64,000 nucleotides of DNA, from assembly GCF_004803895.1 (NCBI RefSeq), contig NZ_CP021978.1:2666001-2730000 (forward strand), written 5' to 3'. The stretch is from Streptomyces hawaiiensis. Its GTDB lineage: Bacteria; Actinomycetota; Actinomycetes; Streptomycetales; Streptomycetaceae. How positions within the stretch are numbered: position 1 is the stretch's first letter; each line of letters starts with the position of its first letter. Below are positions 8,672 to 16,615 of the stretch, piece by piece. The notes beneath the pieces were generated by a model. The model made no database searches. It had not been told where the DNA came from and saw only the letters and a list, made by a program, of their open reading frames with translations. The position numbers were made by a program, and so were the translations under genes.

Positions 8672-9739
8672 CTAGGCGCAGCAGTCCGACTCGAGCCCCA
8701 CGGGCAAGTTCCCACCGAACACCTGGCACGTGGCCTCGTGGCCCCCGAGCGCGGCTACGGCCAGCAACAACGACCCCGCAGTCCACGTCGTCAGCTCACG
8801 CGGCCAGATCGCGCCGTCGTCGAAGACGTACCCGGTCCAGTACAGCCCGCTCTCCGGATCGCGCAGGTGCTGGATCCACTGCAGGATCTCCAGCGCATGG
8901 TCCGACTCCCCCATCGCCCACAACGCGAGCGCGAGTTCGGCGGACTCACCCCCCGTCACCCACGGGTTGGGAACCACGCACCGCACGCCCATCCCGGGGA
9001 CGACGAACCGGTCCCAGGCCTCCTCGATGCGGGCCTTGGCCTGAGCGCCGGTCAGCGCACCGCCGAGCACCGGGTAGTACCAGTCCATCGAGTAGCGGTT
9101 CTTGTCGAGGAACCGCTCGGGGTGGTGGCGTATGGCGTGCCGCAGCGCGCCCGCCGCCAACTCCCAGTCCGGTTGCGGCTCTTCCCGCTGCTCGGCGATG
9201 GCCAGCGCGCAGCGCAGCGCGTGGTGGATGGAGGAGCTCCCCGTCAGCAGGGCGTCCGTCGTCTCCGTACCGTCGTCGTCTCGCCGCCAGCCGATCTGGC
9301 CGCCGGGCTGCTGGAGGCGGAGCACGAACTCCACCGCCGCGTACACCGCCGGCCACATCCGGTCCAGGAACGCGTCGTCGCCGGTGGAGAGGTGGTGGTG
9401 CCAGACGCCGACGGCTATGTAGGCGACGAAGTTGGTCTCGCGGCCCCGGTCGGTGACCGCGTCGAACTCGCCGTCGGTGTAGGCGGCGTACCAGGAGCCG
9501 TCCTCGTTCTGGTGCCGGGCCAGCCACAGGTAGGCCCGCTCGGCGGCCTCGTGCTCGCCGGCGGTGTCCAGGGCCATGGCCGCCTCGACGTGGTCCCACG
9601 GGTCGAGATGGTGCCCCCGGAACCAGGGGATGGCACCGTCCTCGCGCTGCACGGCGAGGATGCCGGCGACGGTCGCGGCGGCCTCCCCCGCGGTGAGGAC
9701 CCCGGGCAGGACCAGATGTTCCGTCCGGGGAGTGGTCAC
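8672..9739 (-). CDS. Prenyltransferase/squalene-cyclase-fold (alpha/alpha toroid) protein
   Basis: A 355-residue soluble protein with repeated alpha-hairpin units typical of the (alpha/alpha)6 barrel: GAIPWFRGHHLDPWDHVEAA, RHQNEDGSWYAAYTDG, QQPGGQIGWRRDDDG, HLRDPESGLYWTGYVFDDG. It lacks a clear DxDD cyclase motif, so catalysis as a triterpene cyclase is not supported. GTG start overlaps the methyltransferase stop by 4 bp (GTGA), showing translational coupling in a three-gene leftward operon (glycosyltransferase, methyltransferase, this gene). The Cys-rich end (SDCCA) is unusual. Inference: it binds or modifies a hydrophobic glycosylated compound with its operon partners. The promoter gap holds a KstR-type operator. 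Confidence 0.8.
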   Translation of the reverse strand: MTTPRTEHLVLPGVLTAGEAAATVAGILAVQREDGAIPWFRGHHLDPWDHVEAAMALDTAGEHEAAERAYLWLARHQNEDGSWYAAYTDGEFDAVTDRGRETNFVAYIAVGVWHHHLSTGDDAFLDRMWPAVYAAVEFVLRLQQPGGQIGWRRDDDGTETTDALLTGSSSIHHALRCALAIAEQREEPQPDWELAAGALRHAIRHHPERFLDKNRYSMDWYYPVLGGALTGAQAKARIEEAWDRFVVPGMGVRCVVPNPWVTGGESAELALALWAMGESDHALEILQWIQHLRDPESGLYWTGYVFDDGAIWPRELTTWTAGSLLLAVAALGGHEATCQVFGGNLPVGLESDCCA

Positions 9740-10485
9740 TTGGCGTCCGCCCCGGTGTCGGCCAGACGCGGCAGGTGCGGCTTGGTCGCGTACGCCACGA
9801 AGCTCTTGCCGATCAGCGGGTTCAGGGCCTGCTCGGCGACCCGGGTGGCCAGCGGCTTCTTCATGATGTCCCAGACGAGCAGCTTGTGATACGCCCGCAC
9901 CGGCAGCGCCTTGTCGTTGTCGACGCCGAACGCGCACTTGAGCCACCAGTAGGGCGAGTGCAGGGCGTGTGCGTGGTGCGTGCCGTAGGGCTCGAGGCCG
10001 GCCTCACGGATCTTCTCCACCAACTCGTCCGCCTTGTAGATGCGGATGTGGCCGCCCTCGACCTCGTGGTAGGCGTCGGAGAGGGTCCAGCAGACCTTCT
10101 CGGGGCCGTAGCGCGGGACGGTGACGGCGATGCGCCCGCCGGGCTTCAGCACCCGCACCATCTCCGCGAGGACGCCCTTGTCGTCCGGTATGTGCTCCAT
10201 CACCTCGGAGATGATCACGACGTCGAAGGACTCGTCGGGGAAGGGCAGGGCGAGGGCGTCGCCCTCCATGGCCGTGGCGGTGGCGCCCTCGGGGGCCTCG
10301 CCGGCCTCCTTCATCGCCGCGAACCACTTCGCGACCTCGCGGATCTCCTCGGCGTTCTGGTCCAGCGCCACGACCTGCGCGCCGCGCCGGTAGCACTCGA
10401 ACGCGTGCCGCCCGGCACCGCAGCCGAGATCCAGCACACGGTCACCCGGTGCCAGCGGGAACCGGGAGAAGTCGACGGTCAGCAC
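9736..10485 (-). CDS. Class I SAM-dependent methyltransferase (Methyltransf_11 type)
   Basis: A 249-residue protein. SAM motif I is DRVLDLGCGAGRHAFEC (about 14-30), motif II VVALDQNAEEI, motif III MEGDALALPFPDESFDVVII and a post-motif HIPDDKGVLAEMVRVLKPGG, the classical UbiE/Methyltransf_11 pattern. GTG 10485 overlaps the end of the glycosyltransferase gene by 7 bp. The mature start VLTVDFSRFPL leads directly into motif I; longer in-frame versions run through glycosyltransferase sequence. Middle gene of the operon. Likely methylates the product or precursor handled by its two neighbours. Substrate unknown. Confidence 0.87.
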   Translation of the reverse strand: MLTVDFSRFPLAPGDRVLDLGCGAGRHAFECYRRGAQVVALDQNAEEIREVAKWFAAMKEAGEAPEGATATAMEGDALALPFPDESFDVVIISEVMEHIPDDKGVLAEMVRVLKPGGRIAVTVPRYGPEKVCWTLSDAYHEVEGGHIRIYKADELVEKIREAGLEPYGTHHAHALHSPYWWLKCAFGVDNDKALPVRAYHKLLVWDIMKKPLATRVAEQALNPLIGKSFVAYATKPHLPRLADTGADAK

Positions 10486-11945
10486 GTGGCCCTGCTTTCG
10501 GAGTTGACGCCTTCTACATCTGTGGGAGCCGGCACGGAGCCGGTGCCTCCCGGCGCGGAACGGCCGGAAACCACCGGCACGAAGCCGGTCCGGGCCGTTG
10601 TGGAGCTGGTGGGAGCCCCGGGGTCGGCGTTCCCGCCGTCGCGCCCGGCGCGGGCGATCGCCTCGCGATAGCGGGCCACCGTGCCCTCCGCGGCCCTGGC
10701 CCAGGTGAAGTTCCGCAGCACCCGTTCGCGCCCGGCCGTGCCGAGGCGGGCGCGCAGGTCCGCGTCGGACAGCAGGCGGCCCAGGCCGGCGGCCAGCGCG
10801 TCCGCGTCGCCGGGCGGTACCGCCAGGCACGTCTCCCCGTCGCGGCCGGCGACCTCGGGTATGGCACCACCGGTCGTGGCCAGCAACGGCGTCCCCGTCG
10901 CCATGGCCTCGGCGGCCGGGAGCGAGAAGCCCTCGTAGAGCGACGGCACGCACGCGACCTGCGCCGAGCGCACGAGGTCGACGAGTTCGGCGTCGGTGAT
11001 GCCCTTGACGAACTCGACGGCCCCGGCGAGGCCATACCGCTCCATCGCCTGGGCGACCGGCCCTTCGGCCGGCCGCTTGCCAACGACGACGAGGTGGGCG
11101 CCGGGATGCTCGGTCCGTACCTTGGCCAGCGCCTCGACGAGATGCACCAGGCCCTTCAGCGGCACGTCAGCGCTGGACGTCGTCACGATCCGGCCCGGCA
11201 CCACCGGCACCGAGGGATCCGGCGAGAACAGGTCGGTGTCGGCGCCGATGTGGACCACGTGGATGCGGTCCCGCCGGACACCGAGGTGGTCGATGATCTC
11301 CTGCTGCGACGTGCCGGACACGGTGAGCACGGACGGCAGCCGGCGCGCGACGCGCTTCTGCATGCGCGTGAAGGCGTACCAGCGCCGCACCGACCAGCGC
11401 CGCTTCGGGCCGTCCGCGGCGTCCAGCTCCAGCTGCCGGTCGACGGTGATGGGGTGGTGGATGGTCGTCACCAGGGGCGCGCCGACATCGCCCAGCAGGC
11501 CGTAGCCGAGGGTCTGGTTGTCGTGCACGACGTCGAACTCGCCGCGGCGGGCACGCAGATGGCGGCGGGCGCGCAGCGAGAACGTCAGCGGTTCCGGGAA
11601 GCCGCCCGTCCACATCGTCGCGACTTCCAGCGCGTCGATCCAGTCGCGGTACTCGCCGCGCCCCGGCGTGCGGAAAGGATCCGGCTGGCGGTACAGGTCG
11701 AGGCTGGGCAGCTCGGTGAGGCTCAGCGCGTCGTAGCCCTCGTCGAGGACGGGGTACGGCTGCGCGCCGATGACCTCGACCCGGTGGCCGAGGCGGGCCA
11801 GTTCGCGGGAGAGATGCCGGACATAGACACCCTGTCCGCCGCAGAACGGGTTCCCTTTATAGGTGAGGAGCGCGATGTGGAGCGGTCGCAAGCCGTCGGC
11901 GGCGGGGCCCTCCGTAGCCCCGGCCTCCCTGGCCTCAGCGGTCAC
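10479..11945 (-). CDS. Glycosyltransferase family 4 type (GT-B) enzyme
   Basis: A 488-residue protein. The N-terminal domain begins HIALLTYKGNPFCGGQGVYV with the GG loop of GT4 enzymes. The C-terminal domain shows the donor-binding EGFSLPAAEAMATGTPLLA signature with the E-x7-E pattern (about residues 335-355). The Pro/Thr-rich C-terminal 60 residues are low complexity. First gene of the leftward three-gene operon; its start faces kstR across about 210 bp containing a perfect KstR-type operator 55 bp upstream. Expected role: transfer of an activated sugar to a lipid or other acceptor at the cytoplasmic face. Acceptor unknown. Confidence 0.86.
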   Translation of the reverse strand: MTAEAREAGATEGPAADGLRPLHIALLTYKGNPFCGGQGVYVRHLSRELARLGHRVEVIGAQPYPVLDEGYDALSLTELPSLDLYRQPDPFRTPGRGEYRDWIDALEVATMWTGGFPEPLTFSLRARRHLRARRGEFDVVHDNQTLGYGLLGDVGAPLVTTIHHPITVDRQLELDAADGPKRRWSVRRWYAFTRMQKRVARRLPSVLTVSGTSQQEIIDHLGVRRDRIHVVHIGADTDLFSPDPSVPVVPGRIVTTSSADVPLKGLVHLVEALAKVRTEHPGAHLVVVGKRPAEGPVAQAMERYGLAGAVEFVKGITDAELVDLVRSAQVACVPSLYEGFSLPAAEAMATGTPLLATTGGAIPEVAGRDGETCLAVPPGDADALAAGLGRLLSDADLRARLGTAGRERVLRNFTWARAAEGTVARYREAIARAGRDGGNADPGAPTSSTTARTGFVPVVSGRSAPGGTGSVPAPTDVEGVNSESRATC

Positions 11946-11999
11946 TCTCGGCCCCCTTCTGCCTGCACTGTCCCGCGAGATTACGCCGGGACGCTAATC

Positions 12000-12013
12000 T
12001 AGAACAAGTTTCA
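12000..12013. promoter_or_regulatory. KstR-type operator between kstR and the glycosyltransferase operon
   Basis: TAGAACAAGTTTCA matches TnnAACnnGTTnnA, the 14-bp operator known for mycobacterial KstR, at all fixed positions. It lies 55 bp before the glycosyltransferase start and 143 bp before kstR, so it could serve both autoregulation and the divergent operon. Confidence 0.65.
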
Positions 12014-12155
12014 GACTTGATCGTTCGGAGGCTCTGAATCTACCGGCAGGTAGGGGTGCTGTGAGGAGTGGATCAGGTGATTCACGCCACGGCCGGCGCC
12101 GTGCCATGCTGTGTGATCACTCGTCCTCACGGACGGTCACGGACGGGATCGACAG

Positions 12156-12818
12156 ATGCCCGCGGAAGCCAAGGTGAGCGCCAAGGTGAACAAGCCGGCC
12201 AAGGTGGAAGCCAGAGCGGCGGCCCCCGCCTCCCCGCCCCTCACGGAGCGGCAGGAGGCCCGCCGCCGCCGCATCCTGCACGCGAGTGCGCAGCTGGCCA
12301 GCCGGGGCGGTTTCGACGCCGTGCAGATGCGCGAGGTCGCGGAGTCCTCCCAGGTGGCGCTGGGCACGCTGTACCGCTACTTCCCGTCCAAGATCCACCT
12401 GCTGGTCGCCACGATGCAGGACCAGTTGGAGCACATGCACGGCACGCTGCGGAAGAAGCCCCCGCAGGGCGAGACGGCGGCCGAGCGGGTCGCGGAGACG
12501 CTGATGCGGGCCTTCCGGGCGCTGCAGCGCGAGCCGCATCTGGCCGATGCGATGGTCCGCGCGCTGACGTTCGCCGACCGCAGCGTGAGCCCGGAGGTCG
12601 ACCAGGTGTCCCGTCAGACGACGGCGATCATCCTGGACGCGATGGGCCAGGAGAACCCGACCCCGGAGCAGCTCTCGGCGGTCCGGGTCATCGAGCACAC
12701 CTGGCACTCGGCGCTGATCACCTGGCTGTCGGGGCGCGCCTCGATCGCCCAGGTGAAGATCGACATCGAGACGGTGTGCCGTCTGATCGACCTGACCGCA
12801 CCGGACGGCAACCCGTAG
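12156..12818 (+). CDS. kstR: KstR-like TetR-family repressor
   Basis: A 220-residue TetR regulator. The DNA-binding domain is GFDAVQMREVAESSQVALGT followed by LYRYFPSKIHLL (about residues 50-80). This stretch and the C-terminal pattern (MRAFRALQREPHLADAM, ALTFADRSVSPEVDQV, HTWHSALITWLSGRAS) closely follow mycobacterial KstR, the sterol-catabolism repressor whose ligand is a steroid-CoA intermediate. The Lys/Ala-rich N-terminal 35 residues are an extension. Context supports the call: KstR-type operators precede this gene and the sterol-type genes nearby. It is inferred from sequence memory and context, not from an alignment run here. Confidence 0.78.
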   Translation: MPAEAKVSAKVNKPAKVEARAAAPASPPLTERQEARRRRILHASAQLASRGGFDAVQMREVAESSQVALGTLYRYFPSKIHLLVATMQDQLEHMHGTLRKKPPQGETAAERVAETLMRAFRALQREPHLADAMVRALTFADRSVSPEVDQVSRQTTAIILDAMGQENPTPEQLSAVRVIEHTWHSALITWLSGRASIAQVKIDIETVCRLIDLTAPDGNP

Positions 12819-13093
12819 CTCCCCGGACACGACTAGGACCTACGAGACGGGTTCCCTTCGCCGGTATGGTCCGGATCAGGTGCTAGGGGTCGCCTTCCGG
12901 TCGCCCGGCCTCTCGGCCCTGCGTCCTTCCGGCCTCTCAGCCCTACCGTCGCAGTCGGCACCCGCGGAAGCCGAAACTTCCCGCCGACGTCGGCTACTCC
13001 GGTCGGACTCCCTCACTCGCCTCGTAGGCCGATGTCCAGGATATAACGCCCATAAGGGAAAGAAACCCCCCTCCCGCCATGATTTTTCGGGCG

Positions 13094-13327
13094 CTACTCC
13101 TCCGGCGGGAACACCGCCTCCCCGCCGTCCCCCAGCGTGATCACGATCGCCTCCGTGGGACAGCTCTCCGCTGCCTCCAGCACCCGCTCGTTGGCGTCCA
13201 TGACCGGGGCGACCGGGTGGGACTGGCGGGCGGGGTCCAGGCGGAAGCCGTCCGGCGCGTGGTGGAGGCACTGCGCGGAGCCGATGCACAGGGAGCGGTC
13301 GACCTCGACGTGCCAGCGGTCGCCCAT
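13094..13327 (-). CDS. [3Fe-4S]-type ferredoxin
   Basis: A 77-residue acidic protein. Cluster ligands are seen as CIGSAQC (C-x5-C, with Ala/Ser where a fourth Cys would stand) and a distant SCPTEAI, the actinobacterial 3Fe-4S pattern that feeds cytochromes P450. It starts 2 bp after the aldehyde dehydrogenase stop, so the two are one operon. Inference: electron donor to the CYP125-like P450 encoded 12 kb away, or to another P450. The 275 bp between kstR and this gene's stop contain only GC-rich non-coding sequence with no clear hairpin. Confidence 0.88.
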   Translation of the reverse strand: MGDRWHVEVDRSLCIGSAQCLHHAPDGFRLDPARQSHPVAPVMDANERVLEAAESCPTEAIVITLGDGGEAVFPPEE

Positions 13328-13329
13328 CG

Positions 13330-14781
13330 CTACGCCTGCGCCGGGAGGTGGATCATCTTGTGCTCCAGGTACGCGCCGTACCCCTCGGGCCCGAACTCCC
13401 GCCCCAGACCGGAGTTCTTGTAGCCGCCGAAGGGGCCCAGCATGTCCAGGCTGAAGGTGTTGACGGAGTACGTGCCGGTACGGACGCGGCGGGCGATGTC
13501 GATGCCGTGCTCGACGTCCGCGGTCCAGACGCTGCCGCTCAGTCCGTAGTCGGAGTCGTTCGCGATCTTCACGGCGTCGGACTCGTCGTCGTAGGGCAGC
13601 AGGCAGATCACCGGGCCGAAGATCTCCTCGCGGGCGATACGCATGGAGTTGTCGACGTCGCCGAAGAGGGTCGGCTCGACGTACCAGCCGCGGTCGAGGC
13701 CGGCCGGGCGTCCGCCGCCGGTGAGGATCTTGGCGCCTTCCTCCTGCCCGATGCGGATGTAGTCGAGGTTGCGCCGCTGCTGCCGCCGCGCCACCAGCGG
13801 CCCCACCTGGGTGGCCGGGTCCAGCGGGTCACCCACCGTCAGGGCGCGTGCCGCGGCGGCGAGGGCGTCGGCGAACTCGTCGTAGCGGGAGCGCGGCAGA
13901 AGGATGCGGGTCTGGGCGACGCAGGCCTGGCCGTTGTTCATCCAGGCGGCGGGGGCGATGCCCGCCACAGCCGTCCCGACGTCCGCGTCGGGGAGCACGA
14001 CGGCCGCCGACTTGCCGCCCAGTTCCAGGGTCACGCGCGTGAGGTGGCGGGCGGCGACCTCCATCACGCGCTTGCCGGCCGCGACGGACCCGGTGAAGGA
14101 CACCTTGTCGATCCCGGGGTGCCCGACCAGGTACTCGCTCACCTCCCGGCCGGCGGGCAGGATCGACAGCACGCCCTGCGGCAGCCCGGCCTCGCGGGCG
14201 ATCTCGCCGAGCAGATAGGCGTCGAGCGGCGACTCGGGCGAGGGCTTGAGCACGACCGTGCAGCCGGCGAGGAGCGCGGGGGCGAGCTTGGCGGCGGCGA
14301 CGAACTGCGGGACGTTCCAGGGGACCACGGCGGCCACGACTCCGACGGGCTCGCGCCGCACGAGGATCGTGCCGAGCACGCCGTCGCGCCGCTCCTCGTA
14401 AGTGAAGTTCCGCGCGACGGTGATCGCGGAGTCCCACACCATCACGGCCCCGAGCGCCTGCGCGAGGACGCTCCAGGAGTACGGCGAGCCGTTCTGGGCG
14501 GAGATCACGCGGGCGATCTCGTCGTGCCGGACGGCGATGGCGTCCTTGATGCGGCTGACGACCTCGATCCGCTCGTCGAGACTCATCCGCGGCCAGGGTC
14601 CCTCGTCGAACGCCCGCCGCGCCGCCGCCACCGTACGGTCCACATCGGCCGTCGAGGCGTGCGGGACGCGTCCGATGACCTCCTCGGTGTGCGGCGAGAT
14701 CACCTCGATGACGTCCTGGCCCAGGGGGTCGGTCAACTCCCCGCCGATGAACAGCTGTCCGTGTTCCACGAGCTCGGTCAT
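13330..14781 (-). CDS. NAD-dependent aldehyde dehydrogenase
   Basis: A 483-residue ALDH superfamily protein of normal length. Active-site Glu is in VTLELGGKSAAVVLP and the nucleophilic Cys in NNGQACVAQTRIL (about residue 290). Cofactor-binding FTGSVAAGKRVME, PWNVPQFVAAAK and EEIFGPVICLLPY are also present. ATG 14781 is preceded by GGGAGGC. First gene of the ALDH-ferredoxin operon, facing an MBL-fold hydrolase gene across a perfect KstR-type operator. Inference: oxidises the aldehyde made after P450 attack on a sterol side chain, or a related lipid aldehyde; other aldehydes are equally possible from sequence alone. Confidence 0.92.
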   Translation of the reverse strand: MTELVEHGQLFIGGELTDPLGQDVIEVISPHTEEVIGRVPHASTADVDRTVAAARRAFDEGPWPRMSLDERIEVVSRIKDAIAVRHDEIARVISAQNGSPYSWSVLAQALGAVMVWDSAITVARNFTYEERRDGVLGTILVRREPVGVVAAVVPWNVPQFVAAAKLAPALLAGCTVVLKPSPESPLDAYLLGEIAREAGLPQGVLSILPAGREVSEYLVGHPGIDKVSFTGSVAAGKRVMEVAARHLTRVTLELGGKSAAVVLPDADVGTAVAGIAPAAWMNNGQACVAQTRILLPRSRYDEFADALAAAARALTVGDPLDPATQVGPLVARRQQRRNLDYIRIGQEEGAKILTGGGRPAGLDRGWYVEPTLFGDVDNSMRIAREEIFGPVICLLPYDDESDAVKIANDSDYGLSGSVWTADVEHGIDIARRVRTGTYSVNTFSLDMLGPFGGYKNSGLGREFGPEGYGAYLEHKMIHLPAQA

Positions 14782-14889
14782 GGCGACTGCCTCCCCGGGA
14801 GCGTCCTCTGACGGTGCATCAGGTAAGCCCACTGATACCAGCCCCGCCCACAGGAGTCCACGGACCGCGCACCACGGGGAGCCTCCCAA

Positions 14890-14903
14890 TGGAACCCGTT
14901 CTA
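14890..14903. promoter_or_regulatory. KstR-type operator between the ALDH-ferredoxin operon and the MBL-fold gene
   Basis: TGGAACCCGTTCTA matches TnnAACnnGTTnnA at every fixed position and is nearly palindromic. It ends 35 bp before the MBL-fold start and lies 109 bp before the ALDH start. Placement in the only gap between two divergent genes strongly favours a real shared operator. Confidence 0.72.
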
Positions 14904-14938
14904 GTTATAGTGACGGAGAGTCGGCGACAGGGGAGCCC

Positions 14939-15964
14939 ATGACACAGGTGACCGACCACGGCGGGGGCGTCCGGTCCCTCCGGGTCCCGATCCCGGACAA
15001 CCCGCTCGGCCACACGCTGGTGTACGTCGTCGACACCGACCGTGGCCCGGTGCTGATCGACACCGGCTGGGACGACCCGGAGTCCTGGGACACCCTCGCG
15101 CGGGGCCTCACCGCCTGCGGCACCTCGGCCGCCGAGATCCACGGCGTGGTCATCACCCACCACCACCCGGACCACCACGGCCTGTCCGGCCGGGTCCGGG
15201 AGGCGTCGGGCGCGTGGATCGCGATGCACGCGGCGGACACCGCGGTCGTACGACGGACCCGGGAGGCCCGCCCCGAGCGCTGGTTCTCGTACATGACGGC
15301 CAAGCTCAGCGCCGCCGGAGCGCCCGAGGAGCACATCGCCCCGCTGCGTGCGGCCCGGCCCCGCGCCCTGCCCGGCCTCTCCCCCGCCCTGCCCGACCGC
15401 GACATCGTTCCCGGCGAACTCCTGGAGCTGCCCGGCCGCCGCCTGCGCGCGATCTGGACCCCGGGGCACACACCGGGCCATGTCTGTCTCCACCTGGAGG
15501 AGACCCACCCGGCTCAACTCCCGGGCCGGGGCCGCCTGTTCTCCGGCGACCACCTGCTGCCCGAGATCACCCCGCACATCGGCCTCTACGAGGATCCGGA
15601 CGACGCCACCGTCACCGACCCCCTGGGCGACTACCTCGACTCCCTGGAGCGCGTCGGCAGGCTGGCCCCCGCCGAGGTCCTCCCGGCCCACCAGCACCCG
15701 TTCCCCGACGCCGCCGCCCGCGTACGCGAGCTGCTCACCCACCACGAGTCACGCCTGACCGCCCTGCTGGCCCTGCTCGCCGAGCCCCTCACCCCCTGGC
15801 AGCTCGCCGAGCGCATGGAATGGAACCGCCCCTGGGACCAGATCCCGTACGGCTCCCGCACCATCGCCGTCTCGGAGGCCGAGGCGCATCTGCGGCGACT
15901 GGTGAAGCTGGGCCGGGCGGAGGCGGTGCCGGGGAGCGACCCGGTGACGTACACGGCGGTGTAA
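14939..15964 (+). CDS. Metallo-beta-lactamase-fold hydrolase
   Basis: A 341-residue protein. The zinc-binding motif reads THHHPDHHG (HxHxDH, about residues 68-76), with further ligands in TPGHTPGHV and FSGDHLLPEITPHI and a late PAHQHPF. The C-terminal ~80 residues (LAEPLTPWQLAERMEWNRPW onward, SEAEAHLRRLVKLGRAE) form a winged-helix-like tail common in the LACTB2-like branch. Cytosolic. It could hydrolyse a thioester or lactone; the substrate is not shown. Its promoter shares a KstR-type operator with ALDH-ferredoxin, placing it in the putative sterol regulon. GGGGAG precedes the ATG. Confidence 0.86.
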   Translation: MTQVTDHGGGVRSLRVPIPDNPLGHTLVYVVDTDRGPVLIDTGWDDPESWDTLARGLTACGTSAAEIHGVVITHHHPDHHGLSGRVREASGAWIAMHAADTAVVRRTREARPERWFSYMTAKLSAAGAPEEHIAPLRAARPRALPGLSPALPDRDIVPGELLELPGRRLRAIWTPGHTPGHVCLHLEETHPAQLPGRGRLFSGDHLLPEITPHIGLYEDPDDATVTDPLGDYLDSLERVGRLAPAEVLPAHQHPFPDAAARVRELLTHHESRLTALLALLAEPLTPWQLAERMEWNRPWDQIPYGSRTIAVSEAEAHLRRLVKLGRAEAVPGSDPVTYTAV

Positions 15965-16039
15965 AGGCGGCGCAAGCAAGGCGCGATGGGAGGAGCAATC
16001 GCGTCGCCGAGGGCCCGCAGAGGGTGCTACGAAACGTCC

Positions 16040-16558
16040 ATGGACCTCATTGACCCCACAGACTCCATAGACGCCACGGACCCCATGGACGCCAAGGACG
16101 CCATGGAACGCCTCCTCGCCGAACGCGCCTGCGAGCGTCTGATCCTCGGCTTCGTCCACCGGCTCGACCTCGGCGAACCCGCCTCCGTCGCCGAGCTGTT
16201 CACCGAGGACGGCGTCTGGCAGTGGCCACACGACAGGCGGCTGGTCAAGGGCCGCGACGCCCTGCGGAGGTACTTCGGCTCCCGTCCGGCCGACCGGCTC
16301 TCCCGCCGCATGATGTCCAACGTCCTGGTCACGGTGACGTCCCCGGACACCGCCGGGGCGATCTCCTACTTCACGACGTATCGCGTCGACGGCTACGAGG
16401 GCGGCGTCATCCCGGCCGGGCCGCCGGTCCAGATCGGACACTACGAGGACACCTTCCACCGGGTCGACGGGACCTGGCTGCTCGCCTCACGGACCCTCCA
16501 CCTTCCCTTCGGCGGACCCACCCCGAGCCCGAACCTGCCTTCTCCACAAGGCGCTTGA
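16040..16558 (+). CDS. SnoaL/NTF2-like protein
   Basis: A cone-shaped alpha+beta barrel protein of 172 residues if started at 16040. The fold is shown by RLLAERACERLILGFVHRLD, VAELFTEDGVWQWPHDRRLV, KGRDALRRYFGSR and HYEDTFHRVDGTWLLASRTL, the SnoaL-like polyketide-cyclase/NTF2 pattern. The first 20 residues are a degenerate Asp-rich repeat (DPTDSIDATDPMDAKDAME), so the true start may be the ATG at 16085 or 16103. It is downstream of and co-directional with the MBL-fold hydrolase (75 bp gap), possibly in the same transcript. Function unknown; the family includes isomerases and hydratases acting on hydrophobic substrates. Confidence 0.78.
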   Translation: MDLIDPTDSIDATDPMDAKDAMERLLAERACERLILGFVHRLDLGEPASVAELFTEDGVWQWPHDRRLVKGRDALRRYFGSRPADRLSRRMMSNVLVTVTSPDTAGAISYFTTYRVDGYEGGVIPAGPPVQIGHYEDTFHRVDGTWLLASRTLHLPFGGPTPSPNLPSPQGA

Positions 16559-16580
16559 CGTCGCGGAGCGCCCCTAGGAT
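16555..16580 (+). promoter_or_regulatory. Possible HrdB-type promoter for the XRE regulator
   Basis: TTGACG (16555-16560) and TAGGAT (16575-16580) match vegetative -35 and -10 hexamers. The 14-bp spacer is shorter than usual, which lowers confidence. Confidence 0.35.
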
Positions 16581-16615
16581 GGTCGGAAGCAACGCTCGCA
16601 CCGGGAGAGATGCCC

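Noticed and set aside
8672..9739. Squalene-hopene cyclase
   Set aside because: Far shorter than a cyclase and lacks the DxDD acid motif and QW repeats in number; only the alpha/alpha-toroid fold is supported.
8459..9889. A 476-codon plus-strand frame across the squalene-cyclase-fold gene
   Set aside because: It starts inside a small membrane gene, passes through a hairpin repeat and is antisense to motif-bearing sequence.
14402..14938. In-frame N-terminal extension of the MBL-fold protein
   Set aside because: It would run antisense through the ALDH gene and across the KstR-type operator; ATG 14939 has a good ribosome-binding site.
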